Source: Gynuella sunshinyii YC6258
Lineage (GTDB): Bacteria; Pseudomonadota; Gammaproteobacteria; Pseudomonadales; Natronospirillaceae
Direction: 5' to 3'
Assembly (NCBI RefSeq): GCF_000940805.1
Contig: NZ_CP007142.1
Location: forward strand, 6,052,593-6,116,592
Length of the DNA: 64,000 nucleotides
Position numbers and translations under genes: made by a program. Of the stretch, positions 20,386 to 30,144 are shown piece after piece (the first letter of the stretch is position 1; every line of letters starts with the position of its first letter). The notes beneath the pieces are model-generated. The model was not told the origin of the DNA. It searched no databases and saw nothing but the letters and a program-made list of their open reading frames with translations.

Positions 20386-20777
20386 TTTCAAATTTTTGGT
20401 GACTTATTTCCGAACACAGAATCGGGATTATCAAGTTAACCAGAGTCAAAATCTTTATTTTCCCTTTCGTTCAGACTTCCAATCAGTTTTTTAATCCCTT
20501 TCAACTTCTTTAGCTGTTCTCAACTGCTGAACTTGAACAGAGTTTCAGCTTAGGTCGATTCCAGTCGTTGAAATAACAGCTTATGAACTGAGGCTTTCAT
20601 CGATGATGGAAACAGATACACCAGAGCGACCCTATGGAAGTGTTAACGCTATTGTTTAGAGATCACCGGTGGCGGAGGGAAACAAAAAGACTGGAACACG
20701 CTTTAGCGCAAATGACCTTCGAGCTGATTAAACCAGGCAACTTGAGGCTGATGCCTGTTCACAGCAAACACCCGCCC
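20386..20777. other. Intergenic stretch with no gene recognised
   Basis: About 390 bp between the tRNA-Leu gene and the convergent Smr gene. A 68-codon plus-strand frame begins at 20634 and runs into the Smr gene, but it has no ribosome site or recognisable protein features. I see no RNA gene or repeat. Confidence 0.5.
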
Positions 20778-21368
20778 TCATGTCTGGGTGCGATATTTCT
20801 CCCGGTTTTCCTGTTTCTTGGCTTCGCTTTTTTTAATTAACACGTATACCGCTCCGACGCCGCCATGGTGGCGCTGGGCACTGTGAAATGCCAATACTTC
20901 GGGAATTTCCCGCAACCAGCGGTTGGTATAACTTTTCAGTAATGCTGGAGGATCACCTTTCTCACCTTTGCCATGGAGAATAATGGCGCAGCGGGCATCG
21001 TAGCGCAGGCAATCCTGGATAAACCGGATCACCTGACGACGCGCCTGTTCCACTGTCTGATGATGCAAATCCAGCCGCGCTTCCACAGGATATCGACCTT
21101 GCTTCAGGCGACGGAATACGCCATGAGCCAGCCCTGGCCGTTTATAGCCGATCACGTCTAAAGGATGTACCAACTCAAGGTGGTCAATACTCAGGCCATT
21201 TTGATCCACGGATTTATCTGTCTGAGCATCCCGCCGACGTTGCTGCTGACCGGGAGATTGTTCACTACCAGTGTGTTTGTTCAGCACAACACGAGTCTTG
21301 GTCTTGAGTGGTTTGACACCCTTCATCTCAGCCAGGAAGGCCTGTAAATCATCTTTCTGATCAGACAA
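20778..21368 (-). CDS. Smr domain protein (SmrA/YdaL-like)
   Basis: 196 aa. A charged, low-complexity N-terminal half leads into a C-terminal Smr domain (about residues 85-180) with the two hallmark motifs LDLHHQTVEQAR and HGKG. Small stand-alone Smr proteins of this type are DNA or RNA endonucleases in characterised cases. The start is TTG at 21368, with GGAG about 8 nt upstream. The C-terminal tail is rich in Lys and Glu. Confidence 0.85.
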   Translation of the reverse strand: MSDQKDDLQAFLAEMKGVKPLKTKTRVVLNKHTGSEQSPGQQQRRRDAQTDKSVDQNGLSIDHLELVHPLDVIGYKRPGLAHGVFRRLKQGRYPVEARLDLHHQTVEQARRQVIRFIQDCLRYDARCAIILHGKGEKGDPPALLKSYTNRWLREIPEVLAFHSAQRHHGGVGAVYVLIKKSEAKKQENREKYRTQT

Positions 21369-21485
21369 ATTTTGCTCCGGTTTTTATCCAATCCACCTTT
21401 AATAGGGGCGGTACATCATTTAGACAAGACAGGAGTCTTCCCTTCAAAAGACCTTAGCTATGCAATGTGAATGCAGCGTGCGCCA

Positions 21486-23381
21486 TCAGGCACACATATG
21501 GTGAGCCAGCTCACGGATCTCAGGGATCACCCGGCGGGCATTTTCGCTCAGCAGGGCTTTAATGCTGTCATCCATCCGGAACGGAAACCAGCTCTGGATC
21601 TGATCCAGTACCCGCCCGAGGTCGTTGTGATCCATGTTCCGGGACATCACCACCCCGGCCAGCACAATCTTCACATCAGGACCATCCCGATGGATTTTAC
21701 GCAGAATATTGGAAATGGCCTGAATCTGCTGCACGACCGCACCAGGTAACTTCCAGTGGGCCAACAGTATGGATGACGCCTCAAACCGGTTGATTCCCAA
21801 CGCCCGCTGCTCGATCCGTATCTGCTCCTGCAGGCTCTGACTTTCGTTCAATAATGGCCAGACGACTTTGATTTCCTGCGGCCGCAATGATGCCAACAAC
21901 AGCAAGCCGATCTGGGCCAGCAGCGCCACGAGATAATGCTGATGACAGACAGCCTTGTTGTTTCCTGCCTGGTGCGATAACTGCTCCGCCCACCAGGCAG
22001 CGCTCAGAGACTGGGTCCAGAATTCGCCCAGATCAATCAGGTCCGGATGGTGACGGGTCAGCTCACTGCCGGCCAACATGGCGATTGCCAGATTCATCAC
22101 CGTATCGGCACCGAGAACATTAATAATGGCCTGCTCCAGTTCAAGTACCGGTGAGGCACCAAAGAAAGCACTATTGGCCATACCGATAATCTTACCTGTC
22201 AGTACCGGATCCTGACGGATAATGCTGACCAGACTGCCCATTTCATACTGATCGTCATTCAACAGCATGATCACATCCCGACAAACGCCCGGAGCCGATG
22301 GCAGGTGGCTATCCTGTTGCAAATCGATCTGCGGGGTGGAAATCGTACACAGACGGGTCAAGTTGCGGAATTTGGACGGAGTAAGTCCATACCAACCTTT
22401 AAACGCGCGTTCAAAAGAGGCCCGTTCCGAAAAGCCCAGCTGATGGGCAATACGGTCGTAGTCGATATCCTGCAACCCCAGTAATTCCAGCGTGCGGGTC
22501 TGACGATAACTGGTGATGAGACTTTTAAAGGTGGCGGCTTCGTCAGCCAGACGACGTTTCAGAGTGGATTCGCTCATGGCCATCGCCTGAGCAATTGAGG
22601 TCAGCGTGACACCGACCAGACTGTCCATGCCAATCAGAATTTCATAAATCCGCTGAATAAAGGTCGTACCTTTGTGATAACTGTTGAGCATCCGATCCAC
22701 TTCCGGACGGAGAATCTCAAGCATGGAGGGATTGGCATTGGCCAGATTCTCCACCATCCAACGACTGTCGAAGACACAGCGGATCTTTTGGCTGTTGTAT
22801 TCCACAAGACATTCGAAGGCCTGTTGCAAACCCTCTTTACGGTCATTGTCGGCCCACGGAAGCTCCAACCGCTCCGGCACACATTGGTTTCCGGCAATTG
22901 ACCGGATCATACGCAGGATGTTGGCAAATACGTATTCGATGCGACGCTGTACCTGGAGAGTGGCGGTATGACTCAGCTTCATCTCCAGGTAGAGTCCGAA
23001 TTCATCGTGCCGCATGGTCAGCGGTTCAGTACGTGCGAACAACAATTCCTGAACTCTGGTCAATTGCACAAAGAATTCATGCAGAGAGCTGCAAGACAAC
23101 AGATAGTAAGAAACCGCACCAAACTGACCAACATCCAGTGAATTCGCCACCTGCAGATGCATATTCTGGTGACCGGTGGTTTCCACCAACCACTGCAACA
23201 GCTTCTCAAGGGTTTGCATTTCGACTCTGGACTGTGGATTAAAAGGCCCCCAGTCAAATGGTCCATATAGCCGTTCCGCCAGCTCAAAAACCTCTCCCCG
23301 ACCCAAAAAATGGTGCCGTACCGGTGCAACAAGCTGCAAAGAATAGCTACTGATCTGATTCACCATGACTGTCCCCAACAT
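21486..23381 (-). CDS. AraC-type regulator fused to an HDOD domain
   Basis: 631 aa. The N-terminal part (about 1-235) matches the ligand-binding domain of the OruR/ArgR-like AraC regulators. An AraC DNA-binding domain follows (about 240-345), with two helix-turn-helix units (VTLTSIAQAMAMSESTLKRRL; IAHQLGFSERASFERAFKGW). The C-terminal 280 residues look like an HDOD domain, with features such as SIIRQDPVLTGKIIGMANSA. HDOD domains are degenerate HD domains used in signalling and are rarely fused to AraC regulators. The gene follows the aru operon on the same strand but is separated from it by a terminator. The ATG at 23381 is taken as start; the ATG at 23366 is equally good because GGGGA lies before it. 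Target genes are unknown. Confidence 0.8.
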   Translation of the reverse strand: MLGTVMVNQISSYSLQLVAPVRHHFLGRGEVFELAERLYGPFDWGPFNPQSRVEMQTLEKLLQWLVETTGHQNMHLQVANSLDVGQFGAVSYYLLSCSSLHEFFVQLTRVQELLFARTEPLTMRHDEFGLYLEMKLSHTATLQVQRRIEYVFANILRMIRSIAGNQCVPERLELPWADNDRKEGLQQAFECLVEYNSQKIRCVFDSRWMVENLANANPSMLEILRPEVDRMLNSYHKGTTFIQRIYEILIGMDSLVGVTLTSIAQAMAMSESTLKRRLADEAATFKSLITSYRQTRTLELLGLQDIDYDRIAHQLGFSERASFERAFKGWYGLTPSKFRNLTRLCTISTPQIDLQQDSHLPSAPGVCRDVIMLLNDDQYEMGSLVSIIRQDPVLTGKIIGMANSAFFGASPVLELEQAIINVLGADTVMNLAIAMLAGSELTRHHPDLIDLGEFWTQSLSAAWWAEQLSHQAGNNKAVCHQHYLVALLAQIGLLLLASLRPQEIKVVWPLLNESQSLQEQIRIEQRALGINRFEASSILLAHWKLPGAVVQQIQAISNILRKIHRDGPDVKIVLAGVVMSRNMDHNDLGRVLDQIQSWFPFRMDDSIKALLSENARRVIPEIRELAHHMCA

Positions 23382-23602
23382 TGACTTCTCTATGACCCGG
23401 ATATCAGTACTTCGACAACCTCAACCGTACCAGACTAAATACTGCCTGACAGACTAACACCGTCAGACTGTTTTTGCGCAGTGGCCGATATCGTCGTGGC
23501 AGCTAAAGACATGTACCAACGAAAATCAGCGGTTATGCATATTCGCGCAATGGAGTGAAAGAGGAAAGAGAGACAACGCCACATTTGCTGTGAAAGATGT
23601 GC

Positions 23603-23640
23603 TAAAAACTCTCTCCTATATTCCATTATAGAAGAGAGTC
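23603..23640 (-). terminator. Intrinsic terminator of the aru operon
   Basis: On the minus strand: GACTCTCTTCTATAAT-GGA-ATATAGGAGAGAGT followed by TTTTT, starting 10 bp after the aruB stop. It is a long, slightly imperfect hairpin with a U tract. The rest of the 23382-23649 gap holds nothing else I recognise. Confidence 0.8.
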
Positions 23641-23649
23641 GCGGAATCG

Positions 23650-24993
23650 CTATACCCGCTGGAAATCGTATATCGACCCCAAATTCAATAAACCGGTCAG
23701 TTCATCCAATGCGGTCCGACTTTCCTGCAGCAGCGCCGGGTCACTGAGATCATCAAAACTCAACCGGTCGCGATAGTGTTTGTTCACCCAGGCATTCAGT
23801 AGGCCGAACAACTCATCGGTCAGCAGACATCCGCTGTGAACAGCTGCCAATTCGTCTTCGGTAAGAACCACACGCAAACGCAGGCAGGCGGGTCCGCCAC
23901 CATTTTTCATACTTTGCTTGAGATCAAAAACCAGCAGCTCGTTGATTGGATTGCTGGTATCGCCTACGAGTTGATCCAGAAATACCGATACCGAGGCAAT
24001 TTCACGGCACTCCAATGGCACCACCAGCACCATGGAGCCATCTGGACGGGATAACAACTGGGAATTGAACAGATACGAATGAATCACATCATTCAATGGC
24101 ACTTGTTCACCACTGACCCGGATGGTTTTTAACACCCCCAGCCCCAGTTTTTCCTCCAGCTCCTGCAACAATTGCGCTTCGTTCAAAAACGCTTCTTCGT
24201 GATAAAACAGCCACTCACGATTACCGACGGCAATAACATCGTTATGAAATACCCCCGCATCGATGGCGTTCGGAGCCTGCTGGGCAAAGACAGTGCGCTG
24301 CGGTTCCAGGCCATGCAGCCTGGCAATCGCCTGCGAAGCCTCAAGGGTCTGCCTGGCCGGATATCGGGTCGGACGTGCACTGGTGTAATTGAAAGCGTGC
24401 TGCCCATAGACGAACAACTCCACCCCCGGCTGGCCATAATCAACACACAAGCGAGTGTGATTGGCAGCGCCTTCATCACCAAACTGACTGACAGCGGGTA
24501 ACGCCGGATGATGAGCAAAGACGGTTTCCTCTGCAAAAATCGCCTGCAACATCCGGCTGGTCAATGGATGCTCGATAGAACGATGAAATTTATTATTCAG
24601 ATTGGCTGCGGTGAAATGTACCCGGCCATCGTGAGTATCTGCACTGGGGGACACGGTGGCAGCGTTGGCCGTCCACATACAGGATGCTGAACTGGCGGCG
24701 GCCAGCAGCTCCGGAGCCTGTCTGGCGGCCAGTTGCAGAATGCTGGCTTCAGTGCCACTGAAACCCAGCTGTTTAAGAACCGGAATGTAAGGGCGTTCAT
24801 GAGGCAACAGGATGCCTTGTTTAAAACCGGCGTCATGCAGCTGTTTCATCTTTGCCAGTCCCTGCAGGGCCGCCTGTTTCGGGTTCGATGATTCCGCCAC
24901 ATTGCGGGCAGATGCCACGTTGCCATAGGACAACCCGGCATAACTGTGTGTAGGGCCAACCAGACCATCAAAATTAACTTCGTAAACGCTCAT
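23650..24993 (-). CDS. astB: N-succinylarginine dihydrolase
   Basis: Second enzyme of the arginine succinyltransferase (AST) pathway; hydrolyses N2-succinylarginine to succinylornithine, releasing two NH3 and CO2. 447 aa, the family length, with the AstB N-terminus [20 protein letters not shown] and the C-terminal [11 protein letters not shown] catalytic loop containing the nucleophilic Cys. It overlaps the upstream gene by ATGA (24990-24993), so translation is coupled. Its place as the last gene is occupied by the desuccinylase gene in some relatives. Confidence 0.95.
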   Translation of the reverse strand: MSVYEVNFDGLVGPTHSYAGLSYGNVASARNVAESSNPKQAALQGLAKMKQLHDAGFKQGILLPHERPYIPVLKQLGFSGTEASILQLAARQAPELLAAASSASCMWTANAATVSPSADTHDGRVHFTAANLNNKFHRSIEHPLTSRMLQAIFAEETVFAHHPALPAVSQFGDEGAANHTRLCVDYGQPGVELFVYGQHAFNYTSARPTRYPARQTLEASQAIARLHGLEPQRTVFAQQAPNAIDAGVFHNDVIAVGNREWLFYHEEAFLNEAQLLQELEEKLGLGVLKTIRVSGEQVPLNDVIHSYLFNSQLLSRPDGSMVLVVPLECREIASVSVFLDQLVGDTSNPINELLVFDLKQSMKNGGGPACLRLRVVLTEDELAAVHSGCLLTDELFGLLNAWVNKHYRDRLSFDDLSDPALLQESRTALDELTGLLNLGSIYDFQRV

Positions 24994-26456
24994 AATGTTA
25001 ATCCTGGAGGCAGATTGGCTGGGACGGAGGCCGTATCATCCTCCATCGATGCAACCGGATAAGCACAGTAATCAGCCGCATAAAATGCCGATGGACGGTG
25101 ATTGCCCGACGCGCCCACGCCGCCGAACGGCGCTGCGCTGGAAGCCCCGGTAATCGGTTTATTCCAATTGATAATGCCGGCCCTGACCTCTTCAACAAAC
25201 CACTCGTACTCACTGCGCTCATCACTGATCAGTCCGGCCGACAACCCATAGCGGGTGGCGTTCGCCAAACTCAATGCCTCTTCAAATTGCTGGTAACGGT
25301 AAACACTCAGCAGAGGGCCAAAATACTCCTGATCAGGCACATCACTGACGCCGGTCAGATCGATAATGCCAGGACCCAGCAGCGCAGTACCGGGCTGCAA
25401 CGATTGAAGTTCGTACAGCGGCCGGCCGCCGAGTTCACATAAATGCTCCCAGGCTTTGACGATACCCTGTGCGGCCTGTACAGATACCAATGCGCCCATG
25501 AAAGGCTGAGGATCAGCATCGTAATGACCAACGGTCAATTTTGCCGTACTGCTAACCAGTGCCGCCAGAAACTCATCCCCGGCATCGCCGACCGGCACCA
25601 TCAGTCGCCGGGCACAGGTACAACGCTGCCCGGCCGACAGGAATGCCGACGACAGCGTATGGTGAACAGCCCCTTGCAAATTAAAGCGGGAGCCAATGAT
25701 CAGGGGATTATTGCCACCCATTTCCAGGGCCAGAATTTTGTCCGGCCGACCGGCAAACTGTTGATGCAGTAACTGTCCGGTGTTGGAACTGCCGGTAAAA
25801 AACAAACCATCGATACCACTGTGACCGGCCAACGCGATGCCGGTTTCCTTCTCGCCCTGCAGCAGATTCAGCACCCCGGCCGGCAGCCCGGACTGCTGCC
25901 AGAGCTGCACGGTTTTTTCGGCAGTTGCCGGGGTCAGCTCACTGGGTTTGAACAGCACGGTATTACCCGCAATCAGCGCCGGGACAATATGACCATTAGG
26001 CAGATGTCCCGGGAAATTGTACGGTCCGAATACCGCCACAACGCCATGGGGTCGATGACGCAACACTGTGCGTCCCTGAGGAGTATCGTTTTCACTGAAA
26101 CCGGTACGTTGTTCGTAAGCGCGGATGGAAATATCGATCTTTCCTTTCATAGCCGCCACTTCGGTACGCGCTTCCCAAAGCGGCTTACCGGTTTCCAGAC
26201 CGATAATATTGGCCAGCATCTCCTGGTTCTGCTCCAACAATGAGGCAAATGCCCGAACGATGGCTATACGTGCTTCAAGAGAGGTTTTGCGCCATGTCCG
26301 CAAAGCGTTCCTTGCCGCCTGCACGGCGCTATCCACCTGTTGTTCAGTGGCGGCGTTACCCTGCCAGACAATGTCATGGGAAATGGAATGAGTGGAGTAA
26401 AACAACCCGCCTTCGCCGGCGAGCCATTGGTTATCAATAAACAGCGACTCTGTCAT
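24990..26456 (-). CDS. astD: Succinylglutamate-semialdehyde dehydrogenase
   Basis: Aldehyde dehydrogenase family; oxidises succinylglutamate semialdehyde to succinylglutamate with NAD+, the fourth AST step. 488 aa. The catalytic Cys is in [12 protein letters not shown], the general-base Glu in [10 protein letters not shown], and the NAD-binding segment [10 protein letters not shown] is intact. A GGAG ribosome site precedes the ATG. Operon order matches aruCFGDB of Pseudomonas. Confidence 0.95.
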   Translation of the reverse strand: MTESLFIDNQWLAGEGGLFYSTHSISHDIVWQGNAATEQQVDSAVQAARNALRTWRKTSLEARIAIVRAFASLLEQNQEMLANIIGLETGKPLWEARTEVAAMKGKIDISIRAYEQRTGFSENDTPQGRTVLRHRPHGVVAVFGPYNFPGHLPNGHIVPALIAGNTVLFKPSELTPATAEKTVQLWQQSGLPAGVLNLLQGEKETGIALAGHSGIDGLFFTGSSNTGQLLHQQFAGRPDKILALEMGGNNPLIIGSRFNLQGAVHHTLSSAFLSAGQRCTCARRLMVPVGDAGDEFLAALVSSTAKLTVGHYDADPQPFMGALVSVQAAQGIVKAWEHLCELGGRPLYELQSLQPGTALLGPGIIDLTGVSDVPDQEYFGPLLSVYRYQQFEEALSLANATRYGLSAGLISDERSEYEWFVEEVRAGIINWNKPITGASSAAPFGGVGASGNHRPSAFYAADYCAYPVASMEDDTASVPANLPPGLTL

Positions 26457-26533
26457 TATGAGGCTCCGTGATTCAGTTAAATAAATGTTATGTCCTGGAT
26501 AACAGCACCTGGGTATCAGGTAAGCCCTTATGG

Positions 26534-27580
26534 TCAGAATTTATGTTCGGGGGAGATTCCCACGGCCCGGACCACATCACCCTCACCGACCCCCAGAACA
26601 TCGGCCTGTTCAGGCGTCAGCGTGACCTGGTCATTGGTGAAGTTAAACCGGCTGCAGGTAATGACCCGCCAATCCGCCAGTTGCCGGTTACACACCATCA
26701 CGGTATCCAGCTTGGGCTCTTTAATGGCGGCGACTTCGGTACGTATCTTCACCCGGAATAACCGGCTGGCACGCACCGCACGTATCTCCCGCAACCGACA
26801 CTGCACAGAAGGGCCGGCATCAAAAATGTCGAGATAGTTGTTTTTTCGAAACCCTTCCTGCTCCAACAATGCAAGCGCCGGCTCGGTGTTTTCATGCACC
26901 CGGCCAATGACGGCCTGTGCCTCTGGCGACAGAAACGGGACGTAGATGGGATATTTGGGCATCAGCTCGGCAATGAAGGCTTTGTTGCCCAGACCGGTCA
27001 GATAGTCGGCTTTGCGAAATTCCATGGAGAAAAAGTGCCGGCCAAGACTTTCCCAAAACGGCGAATGCCCCTGCTCATCGGAAAATCCACGCATTTCGGC
27101 AATCACATATTCAGAGAAGCGTTCGCTGAATTCCGCCAGAAACAGGTATCGGCTTTTGCTCAAAAACCGGCCGTTCATCCCTTTCCGATACTGGGGTTTC
27201 AAATACAGCGTGCACAGCTCACTCATGCCGGTCTGATCGTTGCTGAGGAACAGAGTGGCGATCTGTTTATGCACACCGAGTTCCTGGGAGGCATGTACGG
27301 TATTGCCCAGCCGGTAGTTGTACCAGACGTCCTGATGGCCAATCTGGCTTTCAATCGCACTGATACCGATGATGTTTCCGCTCTGCGTGTCTTCCAACAC
27401 AAACAGATACAAAGCGTCTTTCTGTTCAACCTGATCAGCAAAGGATTTCACCGAGCGGCTGATTTTGGCCATCATTCGATCATAATTGGCGGGCAAAGTG
27501 GTCACGCCGACACCGGATTCCTGTGCCATTTTGAACAGCACTTCCGTTTCTTCGCTAACGATCGGGCGAATCAGATACAT
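26534..27580 (-). CDS. aruG: Arginine N-succinyltransferase, second subunit (AruG-like)
   Basis: GNAT-fold acyltransferase transferring succinyl from succinyl-CoA to the alpha-amino group of arginine, the first AST step. 348 aa, with the AstA family start [19 protein letters not shown] and the conserved [16 protein letters not shown] and DAGPSVQC segments. It is paralogous to the gene immediately upstream, and the two subunits form a heteromer in Pseudomonas. It starts 9 bp after that gene's stop. Confidence 0.93.
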   Translation of the reverse strand: MYLIRPIVSEETEVLFKMAQESGVGVTTLPANYDRMMAKISRSVKSFADQVEQKDALYLFVLEDTQSGNIIGISAIESQIGHQDVWYNYRLGNTVHASQELGVHKQIATLFLSNDQTGMSELCTLYLKPQYRKGMNGRFLSKSRYLFLAEFSERFSEYVIAEMRGFSDEQGHSPFWESLGRHFFSMEFRKADYLTGLGNKAFIAELMPKYPIYVPFLSPEAQAVIGRVHENTEPALALLEQEGFRKNNYLDIFDAGPSVQCRLREIRAVRASRLFRVKIRTEVAAIKEPKLDTVMVCNRQLADWRVITCSRFNFTNDQVTLTPEQADVLGVGEGDVVRAVGISPEHKF

Positions 27581-27589
27581 GGTGGTTCC

Positions 27590-28603
27590 TTATAACATCG
27601 AGTAACCGGCTACGCTGCCGGCTTCCAGTTGCAGAGCGTCAGCGATTTCCGGATTGATGCGAACAGTATCTCCCACACCATCCACCAGATTACCGATGAC
27701 ACAGCGGAAGTCCCGCAGGCTCTGATTACTGATCAAATATTTCAGACCACCCACCTGATGACTCACCTTAATCTGTTTGGCGTGATAATCCTTAAAGGTC
27801 TTCAAAGATTGCTTCTGCGCCATCAGTACCGGACCGCCATCGAAAATATCCACAAACCGGGTCTTGGTAAAACCTTCCGCAAAAAACAGCTGACAGTTCA
27901 TCGCTGTCTGAGGATGTTCGCGGTTGATGGTTTCCTGGGCTTCGGGACTGAGCAACGGCAGGTAGATAGGATGCTGAGGCATCAGCTCGGCAATAAAGGT
28001 TTTACTTTTGACACCGGCATAATAGTCTGCCGTGGCAAAATCGATATCGAAAAATTTCTGTCCAATACTGTTCCAGAATTCTGACTCGCCCTGCTCATTC
28101 AGAACCCCCTGAATTTCCGTACACAAACGGTCTGAAAACAGCGACTGAAACGCGCAGTAAAACATCAATCTGGCACGGACCAACAGCGCAAAACCATCGG
28201 TATGTTTATGCTCGGGTTTCATTGCAAATGACTTCAATACCGTTGAGCCAGTCAACTCATGGGACAAATGCAATACCGGGATCTGATTTTTCACTTCCAG
28301 GTGATGGGAGGCATGAATCAGATCCTCCAGGCGATAATTGAAGAACGGATAGCCCGAACCTGCAGAGGCTTCCAGACCGCACACGCCGATTACACTGCCA
28401 GTCTCAAGATCCTCCAGTACAAACATAAAGAACGGAAACTCCACCGCTTCCTGTTCCAGATTGAATGATTTGGTGGACAGGCTGACAATTTCTGCCAGCC
28501 GGTCACGATCCTGCGGCAAGCTGGTGACATTGACACCATTCTCAACCAGCAATCGTTCGATTGCCGGGATATCGATGACATTAACCGGGCGTACGATCTG
28601 CAT
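27590..28603 (-). CDS. aruF: Arginine/ornithine N-succinyltransferase, first subunit (AruF-like)
   Basis: 337 aa, the paralogous partner of the downstream gene. It starts with MQIVRPVNVIDIPAIERLL and has the same family blocks in diverged form (SEFWNSIGQKFFDIDF, DGGPVLMAQ). Two adjacent succinyltransferase subunits are characteristic of Pseudomonas-like aru operons; E. coli has a single AstA. The 5-bp spacing to the upstream transaminase gene indicates one transcript. Confidence 0.93.
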   Translation of the reverse strand: MQIVRPVNVIDIPAIERLLVENGVNVTSLPQDRDRLAEIVSLSTKSFNLEQEAVEFPFFMFVLEDLETGSVIGVCGLEASAGSGYPFFNYRLEDLIHASHHLEVKNQIPVLHLSHELTGSTVLKSFAMKPEHKHTDGFALLVRARLMFYCAFQSLFSDRLCTEIQGVLNEQGESEFWNSIGQKFFDIDFATADYYAGVKSKTFIAELMPQHPIYLPLLSPEAQETINREHPQTAMNCQLFFAEGFTKTRFVDIFDGGPVLMAQKQSLKTFKDYHAKQIKVSHQVGGLKYLISNQSLRDFRCVIGNLVDGVGDTVRINPEIADALQLEAGSVAGYSML

Positions 28604-28608
28604 ATTTC

Positions 28609-29826
28609 TCAGCCCGCCATTTTCGCCATGGCGTTGGCAATTCTCTGTAAGCCTTCCTCAAGTTCCTCATCGGTCATGTTCAAAGGTGGTAACAGACGCA
28701 GAACATTGGGTCCGGCCACGTGTAACATCACGCCCTCAGTATGACCGATGTTCACCAGATCTTTGGCTCGGTCCTGATAGGCAGGGGACATTTCACAGCC
28801 GATCAGCAAACCGCAGTTCCGGATATCCTGAAACATCCCATACTGCTCGCCAAGGGCCTGAAGTCGTGATGTCAGTTTTGCCGCTGTCGTTTCAACATGC
28901 TGCAGCAGTTCCGGATCTGACAGTAGTTCGACGGCAACTTCGGACACCGCACACGCCAGCGCATTGCCACCAAACGTGGAACCATGGGTACCCACGGTGA
29001 AACTGGCGGCGATCTTGTCGGTGGTCAGCATTGCCCCGATCGGGAAACCACAGCCCAGGGCTTTGGCGGAGGTCAGAATATCCGGTACCACACCGTATTT
29101 TTCATAGGCGAACAGCTTGCCGCTGCGGCCCATGCCGGTTTGAATCTCATCAAAAATCAACAGTGCGTTGTGTTTCTCGCACAACGCTTTAACCGCTTCC
29201 AGATAACCCTCTTTGGCCGGATGGACACCGCCTTCACCCTGCACGGGTTCAATGATCACGGCACAGGTTTTATCGCTGATCGCTGCTTCCATGGCCGCAA
29301 TGTCGTTATAAGGGACGTGGGAAATGCCACCGGGAGTGGGCTCAAAGCCCTGTTTGTATTTCGCCTGACCGCCGACACTGACGGTAAACAGAGTCCGGCC
29401 ATGGAAACTGTTCAGGGTGGAAATAATTTCGTGTTTCTGCTCCCCATAATGATCATAGGCATACCGTCTGGCCAGTTTGAGTGCCGCTTCATTGGCCTCA
29501 GCCCCGGAGTTACAGAAAAACACTTTCTCGGCAAATGTCAGCTCGCATAACCTGGCCGCCAGTCGCAGTGCCGGCTCGTTGGTCATGATATTGGCCAGGT
29601 GCCAGAGTTTTTCGCCCTGGTCTTTCAAGGTCTGCACCAGACGCGGGTGAGAATGACCCAGAGCATTCACGGCGATGCCGGCCACAAAATCGATGTAGTC
29701 ACGACCGTCCTGATCCCAAAGTCGCGATCCCTGTCCTCGCACAGGAATGATCTTCGCCGGGGAATAATTTGGCACCATAACCTGATCAAATAAATCTCTG
29801 CTGACGGAGGGCTTGGAATCTTTCAT
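28609..29826 (-). CDS. aruC: Succinylornithine/acetylornithine transaminase
   Basis: PLP aminotransferase of class III, first gene of the operon; acts on succinylornithine (third AST step) and in relatives also on acetylornithine. 405 aa. The cofactor lysine is in TSAKALGCGFPIG, the PLP-phosphate motif is NSGAEANEAALK, and FDEIQTGMGRSG is intact. An AAGGAAAA ribosome site precedes the ATG. The upstream region carries an ArgR-like operator. Confidence 0.95.
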   Translation of the reverse strand: MKDSKPSVSRDLFDQVMVPNYSPAKIIPVRGQGSRLWDQDGRDYIDFVAGIAVNALGHSHPRLVQTLKDQGEKLWHLANIMTNEPALRLAARLCELTFAEKVFFCNSGAEANEAALKLARRYAYDHYGEQKHEIISTLNSFHGRTLFTVSVGGQAKYKQGFEPTPGGISHVPYNDIAAMEAAISDKTCAVIIEPVQGEGGVHPAKEGYLEAVKALCEKHNALLIFDEIQTGMGRSGKLFAYEKYGVVPDILTSAKALGCGFPIGAMLTTDKIAASFTVGTHGSTFGGNALACAVSEVAVELLSDPELLQHVETTAAKLTSRLQALGEQYGMFQDIRNCGLLIGCEMSPAYQDRAKDLVNIGHTEGVMLHVAGPNVLRLLPPLNMTDEELEEGLQRIANAMAKMAG

Positions 29827-29943
29827 GTTTTTTCCTTGCTGATACTAAAAGTCAATTAGGCCTGGAATGGCTGAACTCGTGTGCGCAGCCAATACCATGC
29901 AACCCGGCTCAATACATTCTAGGGACAATCCGGCTCGAACCCC

Positions 29944-29959
29944 TTACGGAGTTGCGACA
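29944..29959 (-). promoter_or_regulatory. Candidate ArgR operator upstream of aruC
   Basis: The minus strand reads TGTCGC-AACTCCGT-AA, an exact fit to the Pseudomonas ArgR half-site TGTCGC-N8-AA as I recall it. Five bases further on is a weak second half-site (TCGAGC). A TAGAAT -10 box with no good -35 lies just downstream (around 29921-29926), as expected for an activator-dependent promoter. The rest of the 318-bp gap 29827-30144 shows no gene. Confidence 0.5.
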
Positions 29960-30144
29960 GACGGTTATATATTTGCGGATTCCCCGTTGCGATGGAAGGG
30001 ACATGTTGCAGATATTGCGGTGTCCGCGTGCTTTATAAGCGAAAGACCGGCAAAATATTGCCGCTGATAACCTAACGGCCTTAATGTTTTTAAGGGTCGC
30101 GCCGATTTGCTCCATAAGCCTTGAGACCCAGCAGAGGATGGCGC

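Noticed and set aside
20634-20840. 68-codon plus-strand frame between tRNA-Leu and the Smr gene
   Set aside because: It has no ribosome site and no recognisable motif, and it overlaps the 3' end of the Smr gene.
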